DNA of 42,432 nt from Candidatus Woesearchaeota archaeon (GTDB taxonomy: Archaea > Nanobdellota > Nanobdellia > Woesearchaeales > UBA11576): assembly GCA_013203345.1 (NCBI GenBank), contig JABMQF010000022.1, positions 1-42,432 of the forward strand, given 5' to 3'. Shown here in pieces: positions 6,534 through 13,658 of the stretch (its first letter is position 1; the number at the start of each line of letters is the position of its first letter). Made by a program: the position numbers and the translations under genes. The notes below the pieces were generated by a model that was given only the letters and a program-made list of their open reading frames with translations, was not told the DNA's origin and ran no database searches.

Positions 6534-7982
6534 ATGGCAGAAGAAAAGAATATAGGCCTGACAGTGAAGAAGGAAGAGAACTTTTCTGAATGGTATCAGC
6601 AAGTAATAATTAAGTCTGATCTGGCAGATTATTCTTGTGTATCAGGATGTATGATATTCAGGCCAGCATGTTATTCCATGTGGGAAGTTGTCCAGAAGAC
6701 TGTTGATGCACGTTTCAAGAAGATGGGTATACAGAACGCATACTTTCCTCTATTAATACCTGAGAAGCTATTGTCAAAAGAAGCAGAGCATGTTGAAGGG
6801 TTCTCACCCGAAGTTGCATGGGTTACGCATGCAGGAGACAGCAAGCTTGATGAGAGGCTTGCTATCAGACCTACAAGTGAGACCATAATGTATGACAGTT
6901 ACGCAAAATGGATACGCAGTTGGCGCGACCTTCCATTGAGGCTCAATCAGTGGAACAATGTGGTCAGGTGGGAATTCAAACACCCTGTTGCGCTTTTGAG
7001 GACAAGAGAGTTCCTCTGGAACGAAGGCCATACTGCATTTGCTACACAAGTCGCGGCAGAAGCTGAGAAAGAGCAGGTGCTCGAAATATATAATGATTTT
7101 ATCAGGGATTATATGGCATTATATGGTGTTGTGGGAAGAAAGACGGAAAAAGAGAAGTTCGCAGGTGCGGAATACACATACGCGATAGAGCACTTCTTAC
7201 CTTCCGGCAAAGGAATACAAGGACCTGACTTCCATCATGATGGACAGAAATTTGCAAAGGCATTTGACATCAAATTCCTTGACCAGGATGGTCAGGAGCA
7301 GTATGTATGGCAGAACACATTTGCTATAACCACGAGGATGCTCGGTGTAATGATAGGAATACATGGAGACAATAAAGGGCTTGTGGTGCCTCCTAAGATG
7401 GCATTCAATAAGGTGGTCATTGTACCTATAATATTTGGAGAAAGAAAGGATGATATAATCGCTGCAGCAGATAAAATCCGCGAGATGCTGTCAGAATATG
7501 AACCTTTACTTGACGATAGGGAAGGACACACACCTGGATGGAAATTCAATGAATGGGAATTGAAAGGAATACCTATCAGAATAGAGATAGGACCTAAGGA
7601 TCTTGATGCTCAACAGGCAGTAGTCGTGGTGAGGGACACAGGAGAGAAAAACTTCATCAAGATTAATGATCTGAAGTCAGCTTTGCCAGAGCTGATGGAA
7701 GCTATGCACAAAAGACTATATGATAAGAGCAAAGAGCTCATGGAAAGCAGTATTATAGATGTAGATGATTATGATTCGTTTAAACAGGTAATAAAAGACA
7801 AGAGGCTTGTGAAAGCATACTTCTGTGGATACCCTGAATGTGAAGAGCACATAAAGACTGATACTGGAGGTGCAGGAAGCAGATGCATACCATCAGATGG
7901 AGAGAATATTGGCGAAGGGCATACCTGCGTAAGATGTGGAAATTCTGCAAAGTGCAGACCTATTTTTGGGAAAAGTTACTGA
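6534..7982 (+). CDS. proS: Prolyl-tRNA synthetase (archaeal/eukaryotic type)
   Basis: This class II synthetase charges tRNA-Pro with proline. The active-site signature RPTSETIMYDSY (from residue 112), the motif-2 region RWEFKHPVALLRTREFLW (145-162) and the GxGIQGPDFHHDGQ-type loop are all present. The C-terminal zinc domain typical of the archaeal/eukaryotic form is seen in CGYPEC and CVRCGNSAKC. At 482 residues it has the usual length, with no bacterial editing insertion. Its own TATA box fixes the ATG at 6534. The gene stands alone, with a 102-bp gap before the surface-protein gene. Confidence 0.97.
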   Translation: MAEEKNIGLTVKKEENFSEWYQQVIIKSDLADYSCVSGCMIFRPACYSMWEVVQKTVDARFKKMGIQNAYFPLLIPEKLLSKEAEHVEGFSPEVAWVTHAGDSKLDERLAIRPTSETIMYDSYAKWIRSWRDLPLRLNQWNNVVRWEFKHPVALLRTREFLWNEGHTAFATQVAAEAEKEQVLEIYNDFIRDYMALYGVVGRKTEKEKFAGAEYTYAIEHFLPSGKGIQGPDFHHDGQKFAKAFDIKFLDQDGQEQYVWQNTFAITTRMLGVMIGIHGDNKGLVVPPKMAFNKVVIVPIIFGERKDDIIAAADKIREMLSEYEPLLDDREGHTPGWKFNEWELKGIPIRIEIGPKDLDAQQAVVVVRDTGEKNFIKINDLKSALPELMEAMHKRLYDKSKELMESSIIDVDDYDSFKQVIKDKRLVKAYFCGYPECEEHIKTDTGGAGSRCIPSDGENIGEGHTCVRCGNSAKCRPIFGKSY

Positions 7983-8027
7983 AAGCTTAAATAATCTGCA
8001 TTTTGTAACCTTTTTATGACGACAAAA

Positions 8028-8080
8028 GATATTTATATCTTCTTATGAGATTACTATCTATATATTACAGGTGGGTGGAA
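8028..8080 (+). promoter_or_regulatory. Promoter/leader of the surface-protein gene
   Basis: The near-palindromic AAGATATTTATATCTT holds a TATA-like core (about 8026-8041). A second TATA-like run TATATATT lies near 8056. A GGTGG-type ribosome-binding site at 8071-8079 precedes the ATG at 8085. This gene has a true leader, unlike many neighbours. Confidence 0.45.
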
Positions 8081-8084
8081 TTAA

Positions 8085-9098
8085 ATGAAATTAACGGTAT
8101 TCATGTTTATTATGATTATTTTCTCAGCTACTGCAATGGCGAGCGAATTAGAGATACAAGACATTGACATTGAGATTGATGGGAATCACAAAAGTGGATC
8201 AGTCATCAAAGTAGGTCCCGAGTCAAAAGTTGAATTTTCTATAACAGTAGAAAATAACTTGGATGAAGATGACATGGAAAACGTATATGTTACTATAGAG
8301 ATACAAAGTATAGATGATGATGGTGACATAGAAGAAGAGTCAGATGAGCGTGACATCAGAGAAGGTGATGACAAAAAATTTGATATCACAATAGATGTTC
8401 CATTAAGATTAGAGACTGACGAGTCTTATGATGTTACAATAACTGCCCAAGGAGAATCATCCAATGGTACAGATTATGAAGACATCGAGACGTATGAAAT
8501 CCTAATCGATAAGGAGCGTCATGAACTTAGGTTTATTGAGACTAGTCTTTCATCAGAAACTGTAAATTGCGGTGAAACATCCATATTAAGACTTGAGATA
8601 ATCAATACAGGAGAAGAGGATGAAGATGCTGTATTGCACGTCACTTCTTCAGCACTTGATATTGATGAGACAAGAGAGTTTGAACTACTTGAAGATTATT
8701 ATGAAGATGAAAATGAGTACAAATTCAGCACAACAATAAGTACAGAAGGCGCTAAAACAAGGGGATATCCTATTGATGTGCGAGTAGAGTATGATGAGGG
8801 TGATGAAGTTCTTGAAAAGACAATTAACCTCCAAGTTGAGGGCTGTGAAGTATCTTTGCCAGAACCTGAACCAGAACCTGCGCCAGTAATTATGCCAAAT
8901 CCAACACAACCTGATGTTTCATTGGACACAAGCGATGTTGTTGTGTCAAGGACTCCTGAAGCAAGACCGGTCATAACAAAAACATCTTCAGGTTGGTGGG
9001 ATGACAATAAATGGATAGTTATTATCCTGGCTTTTAACTTGCTTGTTTTAATGGTGGGTATAGCTATTGTAGCAGTTATATTGTCCAAGAGGCGCTGA
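8085..9098 (+). CDS. Membrane-anchored extracellular protein with Ig/CARDB-like domains
   Basis: A signal peptide (residues 1-19, ending near AMAS) leads into two beta-sandwich-like segments rich in Asp and Glu (about residues 20-145 and 150-255). A Pro/Glu-rich stalk (PEPEPEPAPV), one transmembrane helix (~311-333) and the cytoplasmic SKRR tail follow. The pattern of alternating strands with glycine turns, such as LRLEIINTGEEDEDAVLHV, recalls CARDB/NEW-type cell-surface domains. Two cysteines (VNCGE and EGCEV) bracket the second domain and could form a disulfide. It may act in the cell envelope or in cell contact, but nothing in the context specifies a partner. The stop codon sits in the loop of the terminator hairpin. 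Confidence 0.8.
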   Translation: MKLTVFMFIMIIFSATAMASELEIQDIDIEIDGNHKSGSVIKVGPESKVEFSITVENNLDEDDMENVYVTIEIQSIDDDGDIEEESDERDIREGDDKKFDITIDVPLRLETDESYDVTITAQGESSNGTDYEDIETYEILIDKERHELRFIETSLSSETVNCGETSILRLEIINTGEEDEDAVLHVTSSALDIDETREFELLEDYYEDENEYKFSTTISTEGAKTRGYPIDVRVEYDEGDEVLEKTINLQVEGCEVSLPEPEPEPAPVIMPNPTQPDVSLDTSDVVVSRTPEARPVITKTSSGWWDDNKWIVIILAFNLLVLMVGIAIVAVILSKRR

Positions 9099-9117
9099 GC
9101 GCCTGATATTTTTTTTT
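9090..9117 (+). terminator. Hairpin plus T-run terminator, with the stop codon in the loop
   Basis: AGGCGC and GCGCCT form a perfect 6-bp stem (9090-9104). The three-base loop is exactly the TGA stop codon of the preceding gene. Nine T residues follow at 9109-9117. This looks like a bacterial-style intrinsic terminator packed onto the end of the coding region. Confidence 0.7.
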
Positions 9118-9213
9118 AAACGAAACCTTTAAATACCACCTTATTATTATTAAGGGTATAATTTTTCGGTAATTGATAAAAATGATTTCTGGAAGCATAC
9201 GTAGGTGTTATTA

Positions 9214-9858
9214 ATGATAGATGATGAAAATAGATTGAAGACTGGTACAACTACAGTAGCTATTAGGTGCAAAGAAGGAATCGTTCTAGCTGCAGATAAA
9301 AGAGCTACAGCTGGACATTTGGTTGCAAACAAGTCTGTTGACAAAATATTCATAATAGCTGAAAACATGGCTTTAACAACAGCAGGCACTGTGTCTGATG
9401 TACAGCTCCTTATCAAGCTCATAAAAGCAGAACTCAGACTCAAGAAATTGAGGACTAACAAGCAGATATACGTTAGTGAAGCTGCAAATCTTCTCGCAGG
9501 TATGGTATACTCAAATATAAGAAAACTAAGTGCTATACCGGGTATTTCTCATTTTATATTTGCAGGTTATGATGATACAGGATTCCATATATTTGACATA
9601 TACCCTGATGGTTCAATATCTGAAACAGATGATTATCTTGCATCAGGATCTGGAAGTGTTTTTGCATTCGGAGTCTTTGAGACTTTATACGAACAAGGCT
9701 GTAGCATGGACCAAGCACAGAGTCTTGCAATTAAGGCGGTTAACGCTGCATTGCAGAGAGATAGTGCTTCAGGAAACGGAATAGATGTGGTTAGGATAAC
9801 AAAGGATGGATTAAAAAACGTTCTTACAAGAAAGATAGATACAGGGATTAAGGAATAA
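9214..9858 (+). CDS. psmB: Proteasome subunit beta
   Basis: This is the catalytic subunit of the 20S proteasome core, an N-terminal threonine hydrolase degrading unfolded or unfoldase-delivered proteins. The short propeptide ends KTG and is followed by TTTVAIRCKEGIVLAADKRAT. The nucleophile would be Thr12 in this numbering, with the conserved Asp and Lys in AADKR and the SGSGS motif in LASGSGSVFAFG. The track starts at GTG 9205, but an AGGTG site at 9203-9207 places the ATG at 9214 at a proper spacing, giving 214 residues. The aCPSF1 gene follows by 43 bp. The alpha subunit is not in the window. Confidence 0.96.
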   Translation: MIDDENRLKTGTTTVAIRCKEGIVLAADKRATAGHLVANKSVDKIFIIAENMALTTAGTVSDVQLLIKLIKAELRLKKLRTNKQIYVSEAANLLAGMVYSNIRKLSAIPGISHFIFAGYDDTGFHIFDIYPDGSISETDDYLASGSGSVFAFGVFETLYEQGCSMDQAQSLAIKAVNAALQRDSASGNGIDVVRITKDGLKNVLTRKIDTGIKE

Positions 9859-9901
9859 TTCTAATGTGCTAATATTCTAATATATTCTAAAGGTGGAAAT
9901 T

Positions 9902-11797
9902 TTGACGGCAATATTAAAAGAAATAAACAAGAACATGCCTGCGGGTATGATAAGCGACTCTGGATTTGAAGGCGCCAACATCGTCCTATACACAAAGGAC
10001 AAGGAATTCTTCCTCAATAATAAGGGGATGATTAAGAAAATGGTCGACCAGATAAAGAAGAGGATAGAGCTAAGACCTGACCCAAGTATATGTTTGGAAG
10101 TAGAGCAGGCAGAAAAGACTATACGTGATCTCATACCTGACGAAGCAGGACCAGGAGATATAATATTCGACACGCAAAGAAGTATAGTCATAATCCATGC
10201 AGAGAAGCCAGGTCTTGTGATAGGAAAACAAGGAGAACTGCTTCGTGCGATACGCGAGAAGACAATGTGGGTTCCATTAATCAAGAGGACACCTGCGATA
10301 AAATCTCAACTTATTGAGAATATAAGATCAGTGCTGTATGAGAATTCAGACTACAGAAGGAAATTCCTCGATAAGACAGGACATCGAATATATGATGGAT
10401 GGATCCGAGGAAAGAAAGAGGAATGGATACGAATAACATATCTTGGAGGAGCAAGACAGGTCGGAAGATCATGCATGTTTCTACAGACACCAGAATCAAG
10501 GATACTTCTTGATTGCGGCATAAATGTTGCTTCAGATGATGACGCATACCCTATGCTTGAAGCACCAGAGTTCAAACTTGATGATCTTGATGCGGTCATT
10601 GTATCACACGCACATCTTGACCATTCAGGACTCATTCCATGGCTTTACAAGATGGGATACAGAGGACCTGTATATTGCACACTACCTACAAGAGATATCA
10701 TGTCATTGCTGCAGCTGGATATGGTTAAGATAATGCGATCAGAAGGCAAGGAACCTATATTCACATCAGACGAAGTCAAGGAAATGGTCAAGCACACAAT
10801 CACGCTAGATTATGACGAAGTGACTGATGTAACACCAGATGTTAGAATAACAATGTACAATGCAGGACACATGCTCGGAAGTGCAATGGTTCACATGCAC
10901 ATAGGTAATGGTCTTCATAACCTACTTTACTCTGCTGATATGAAGTATGCTAGGACAAGAATTCTCGAATCTGCGGCGACTAAATTTCCTCGACTTGAGA
11001 CTCTTATGCTAGAGTCTACATATGGTGGAAGAGATAATGTGCTGCCTCCTGTCGCGGAGCAGGATGACCTGTTGAAGAAGATCATAAAAGATACAATCGC
11101 ACGACAGGGCAAGATACTTCTTCCTACTCTTGGATCTGGAAGAGCACAGGAAGTAATGATACTGATAGAAGAGATGGTAAGAAAAGGAGATTTGGATCCA
11201 GTACCGGTATACATAGACGGTATGGTTTGGGACATCACAGCCATTCATACAGCATATCCTGAATTTTTAAGTGCTGCTGTCAGAAAACAAATATTCCACA
11301 AAGATAACAATCCGTTCCTGTCTCCGATATTCAAACGTGTTGGGTCAGCTAAAGAAAGGAAGCAGGTCATTGAAGAAGCGGGGAGTTGCGTCATAGTCGC
11401 AACATCAGGCATGCTTGTTGGAGGACCATCTGTAGAATATCTGAAAGCACTGGCAGACAACCCGCATAACAGTCTTGTATTCTCATGCTACCAGCCAGAA
11501 GGATCAATGGGTAAAAGGATACGTGAAGGAGTTCGTGAGATAATAATGAGAGTGGATAGCTCTGGAAAACCAGATGTTCTTGACATCAAGATGGAAGTCC
11601 ATAAAATAGAAATCACCGGACACTCTGATAGACGAGAATTGATGGGCTTTGTATCTCACTGCCAGCCAAGACCAAAGAAAGTCATAATCAATCACGGAGA
11701 GAATTCGCGATGTCTTGACCTTGCGTCTTCAATACACAGGCAGTTTAGGATTGAGACAGTCGCGCCAAGGAATCTTGAGGCTGTTAGGATACGGTGA
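9902..11797 (+). CDS. cpsf1: KH/beta-CASP ribonuclease aCPSF1 (FttA, transcription termination factor)
   Basis: Archaeal CPSF73 homologue of the metallo-beta-lactamase/beta-CASP family. Family members cleave nascent RNA at U-rich sites and drive factor-dependent transcription termination. N-terminal KH-type domains include GLVIGKQGELLRAI (residues ~104-118). The metal motif HAHLDH (236-241) and GHMLGSAM (~325) belong to the lactamase core, and the C-terminal SGHSD-like EITGHSDRREL closes the site. The track uses GTG 9893, but that codon lies inside the AGGTGG ribosome-binding site (9891-9896). TTG 9902 is five bases downstream of it and is preferred, giving 631 residues. Confidence 0.95.
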   Translation: MTAILKEINKNMPAGMISDSGFEGANIVLYTKDKEFFLNNKGMIKKMVDQIKKRIELRPDPSICLEVEQAEKTIRDLIPDEAGPGDIIFDTQRSIVIIHAEKPGLVIGKQGELLRAIREKTMWVPLIKRTPAIKSQLIENIRSVLYENSDYRRKFLDKTGHRIYDGWIRGKKEEWIRITYLGGARQVGRSCMFLQTPESRILLDCGINVASDDDAYPMLEAPEFKLDDLDAVIVSHAHLDHSGLIPWLYKMGYRGPVYCTLPTRDIMSLLQLDMVKIMRSEGKEPIFTSDEVKEMVKHTITLDYDEVTDVTPDVRITMYNAGHMLGSAMVHMHIGNGLHNLLYSADMKYARTRILESAATKFPRLETLMLESTYGGRDNVLPPVAEQDDLLKKIIKDTIARQGKILLPTLGSGRAQEVMILIEEMVRKGDLDPVPVYIDGMVWDITAIHTAYPEFLSAAVRKQIFHKDNNPFLSPIFKRVGSAKERKQVIEEAGSCVIVATSGMLVGGPSVEYLKALADNPHNSLVFSCYQPEGSMGKRIREGVREIIMRVDSSGKPDVLDIKMEVHKIEITGHSDRRELMGFVSHCQPRPKKVIINHGENSRCLDLASSIHRQFRIETVAPRNLEAVRIR

Positions 11798-11944
11798 GGG
11801 TGGATTTGTCAGGTTTATGTTAAACCCAAAACATCTTTCTTTATCTTTTCCCTTACTTTTTTAAAAACTAATGTAATGCGAAGACAATATGCTTCTTGCT
11901 GGATGTTCCTTGAGAAAACGACTATTAGGGGTTTCTTGTTTCTG

Positions 11945-12076
11945 CTAAATCCTCTGCTTGATTTCCCTGAACTCGTCTATTATGGATTCCATCCTTTCTT
12001 CTTTTTTGTTTATTGATGAGATTTTCTTTGCGAGCAGGAGGATTGCTGCTATTGTGTTACGGTCTTTTGAGTCCAT
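11945..12076 (-). CDS. Small orphan protein (43 aa, not in the ORF track)
   Basis: A minus-strand frame from ATG 12076 to TAG 11945-11947 encodes MDSKDRNTIAAILLLAKKIS and a helical charged C-terminus (ESIIDEFREIKQRI). A TATA-like TATTTTAAT (plus positions about 12099-12107) lies about 27 bp upstream, the leaderless spacing seen elsewhere. The sequence would form one amphipathic or coiled-coil helix hairpin. I recognise no family. It sits alone between aCPSF1 and the winged-helix gene, the latter divergent from it, so a regulatory or partner role with that gene is possible but unproven. Confidence 0.5.
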   Translation of the reverse strand: MDSKDRNTIAAILLLAKKISSINKKEERMESIIDEFREIKQRI

Positions 12077-12133
12077 GTTTTGTGAATAATCATCTGTATT
12101 ATTTTAATCTTTTGGTATAGATTCAGTGTAATC

Positions 12134-12143
12134 TTTATTTAAC
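12134..12143 (+). promoter_or_regulatory. TATA box of the winged-helix gene
   Basis: TTTATTTAAC is centred about 26 bp before the ATG at 12165. No Shine-Dalgarno match lies between them. Confidence 0.55.
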
Positions 12144-12164
12144 CTGAAAACTCGGAAATATTAC

Positions 12165-12416
12165 ATGAGATCTTTTGATTACTCCTGGGTTGTGCGCGGT
12201 AAGCAGAGGCGCGCGGTGCTTTCTGTGATGGACAAGGATAAGATACCGAGCCAGATAAGCAGGGAGACCAAGATAGCGCTCAACAACACAAGCGATGTTC
12301 TTCGTTTATTCGTGAAGCGCAACCTTGTTGTCTGCGTGAATGAGAAAGAGAAGACAGGACGGTTGTATAGGTTGACAGAGAAGGGAAAGAAGATCCGTGA
12401 GAAGATCATTGATTGA
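12165..12416 (+). CDS. Small winged-helix transcriptional regulator (83 aa)
   Basis: The protein is a single winged-helix DNA-binding domain of the MarR/ArsR-like class. It has a first helix (QRRAVLSVMDKDKI), the HTH (PSQISRETKIALNNTSDVLRLFVKRNLV) and a wing (KEKTGRLYRLTEKGKKIREKI). Such minimal stand-alone winged-helix proteins are common in archaea and usually have unknown targets. It is leaderless, and converges tail-to-tail with radC (5-bp gap). No ligand or dimerisation domain is present beyond the core. Confidence 0.82.
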   Translation: MRSFDYSWVVRGKQRRAVLSVMDKDKIPSQISRETKIALNNTSDVLRLFVKRNLVVCVNEKEKTGRLYRLTEKGKKIREKIID

Positions 12417-12421
12417 TTCTT

Positions 12422-13081
12422 TCATATAAGTCCTGCTTCTCTGAAACTGAAGTGCGTGTTGTCTGTGATTATGATGTGGTCTGCTAAAGTGATATCGAGG
12501 AGCCTGCAACTTTTGTTCAGTTTCTTTGTCATCTTGATGTCTGCTTTGGAAGGGGTTGCGTCTCTTGAAGGGTGATTGTGCAGCAGGATGAAAGCTTCGC
12601 ATTTTTCTTTTATCGCTTCTTTTAGGATGTCTTGTTGTCTTATCGGGATCAGGTCCTGACAGCCGATGTAAAGCGTCTTCTTTTTTGTCAGGCGGTTTCT
12701 ATTGTCTAATAGGAGGATGACCATCTTTTCCTGGGTAAGGCTGTGGAACTCAGGCAGGATGAGCCTAACAGCATCATCAGGGCTAGTGATTGTTGGGTTT
12801 GGTCCTGCTGTGTGGGAGAGGATTCTTTTGCCGAGTTCCAGGGCAGCGGCGAGTCTTGCTGCTTTTGCAGGGCCGATGCCTTCATGTTCTATGAGCTCTC
12901 GGGTGCTCAGGTCTGCGAGATCTTTGAGCGAGTTTTTCTTTACCAGATTGTCAGCTACAAAAAAGACATCTTTTTCTTTTGATCCTGTCTCTAATATTAT
13001 TGCGATGAGATCCCTTATGCTGAGGGAGGACGGACCATTAAGGAGGAGTCTTTCACGAGGAAGTTCTGGGTTGGGTTTCAT
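12422..13081 (-). CDS. radC: RadC family protein (JAB1/MPN-type metalloprotease fold)
   Basis: The 219-residue protein has the normal RadC architecture. A helix-hairpin-helix region (LIEHEGIGPAKAARLAAALELGKRI, residues ~63-90) leads to a JAMM metal-binding domain with HNHPSRDATPSKADI. Most family members read HNHPSGD; here Gly is replaced by Arg, while the metal-binding His, His and Asp are kept. The cellular role is unsettled even in bacteria, and the gene often travels with mobile elements. RadC is mainly bacterial, so acquisition by transfer is plausible. A TATA-like box (13104-13110, minus) lies about 26 bp before the ATG, so the gene has its own promoter downstream of the HTH-repeat block. 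Confidence 0.92.
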   Translation of the reverse strand: MKPNPELPRERLLLNGPSSLSIRDLIAIILETGSKEKDVFFVADNLVKKNSLKDLADLSTRELIEHEGIGPAKAARLAAALELGKRILSHTAGPNPTITSPDDAVRLILPEFHSLTQEKMVILLLDNRNRLTKKKTLYIGCQDLIPIRQQDILKEAIKEKCEAFILLHNHPSRDATPSKADIKMTKKLNKSCRLLDITLADHIIITDNTHFSFREAGLI

Positions 13082-13103
13082 GCAATGAGAAAAGGGTTTG
13101 ATG

Positions 13104-13110
13104 TTTATAT
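13104..13110 (-). promoter_or_regulatory. TATA box of radC
   Basis: ATATAAA on the minus strand lies about 26 bp before the ATG at 13081, consistent with leaderless transcription. Confidence 0.45.
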
Positions 13111-13174
13111 TGGTGTTGTATTTGTGATTAGAATGTGTTGGCGGTTTGGTGTGGTAAGAATAGTTTAGGATTGG

Positions 13175-13651
13175 TCATTCTGTCCGAATGGCAGGTGATG
13201 TGGTTCTATCCTTGTACTTTTTTCGGTATTTTAGTACTGTCTGCCTGTTCACCTTGGCGTAATCTGCTGCCTGTCTTGTGCTCATTTTGAGATTATATGC
13301 TTCTCTCATCCTTCGCTTCTGATATGTTGTTAGTTTTGATAGTCCGCCGGGTTTGTTGTTTGGTTTTAAGTTTTTTTTCTTCCATTTCCTGCAGACTGTT
13401 GTAACGCCAACACCGGCGTAGTCTGCTGCTTCCCTGATTGACATGTCAAGAGAATGTGCTTTGTATACCCTTTCCTCTTGTTTGTCTGTTATGGTTAGTT
13501 CCATTATCGACGGGTAATTGGCTTCGATGACCAGGTCTTTCATGCAATTGTTGACTGTTGACTTGCTTACATCGGCGTGTTTTGCGGCCTGTCTTGTGCT
13601 CATGTTCTGGTCGAGGGCTTCAAGTATTTTTTCTAGGTTTTTTCTTGGCAT
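13175..13651 (-). CDS. Protein of three tandem HTH units (158 aa)
   Basis: Three consecutive helix-turn-helix units of about 50 residues fill the protein; the HTH cores are RQAAKHADVSKSTVNN, REAADYAGVGVTTVCR and RQAADYAKVNRQTVLK. The track starts at GTG 13681, overlapping the previous gene. The ATG at 13651 gives MPRKNLEKILEAL, which aligns without gaps to the N-termini of the two sister proteins (MDDKTLELIIEAH, MDYKTLELIIEAH), so it is preferred. It starts 7 bp after the stop of the 15-unit gene and is surely co-transcribed. Unit 1 lacks the YW signature after the recognition helix (NNCMKDL), so it may be degenerate. Sequence-specific DNA binding is likely; the target is unknown. Confidence 0.8.
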   Translation of the reverse strand: MPRKNLEKILEALDQNMSTRQAAKHADVSKSTVNNCMKDLVIEANYPSIMELTITDKQEERVYKAHSLDMSIREAADYAGVGVTTVCRKWKKKNLKPNNKPGGLSKLTTYQKRRMREAYNLKMSTRQAADYAKVNRQTVLKYRKKYKDRTTSPAIRTE

Positions 13652-13658
13652 TTTGGTT

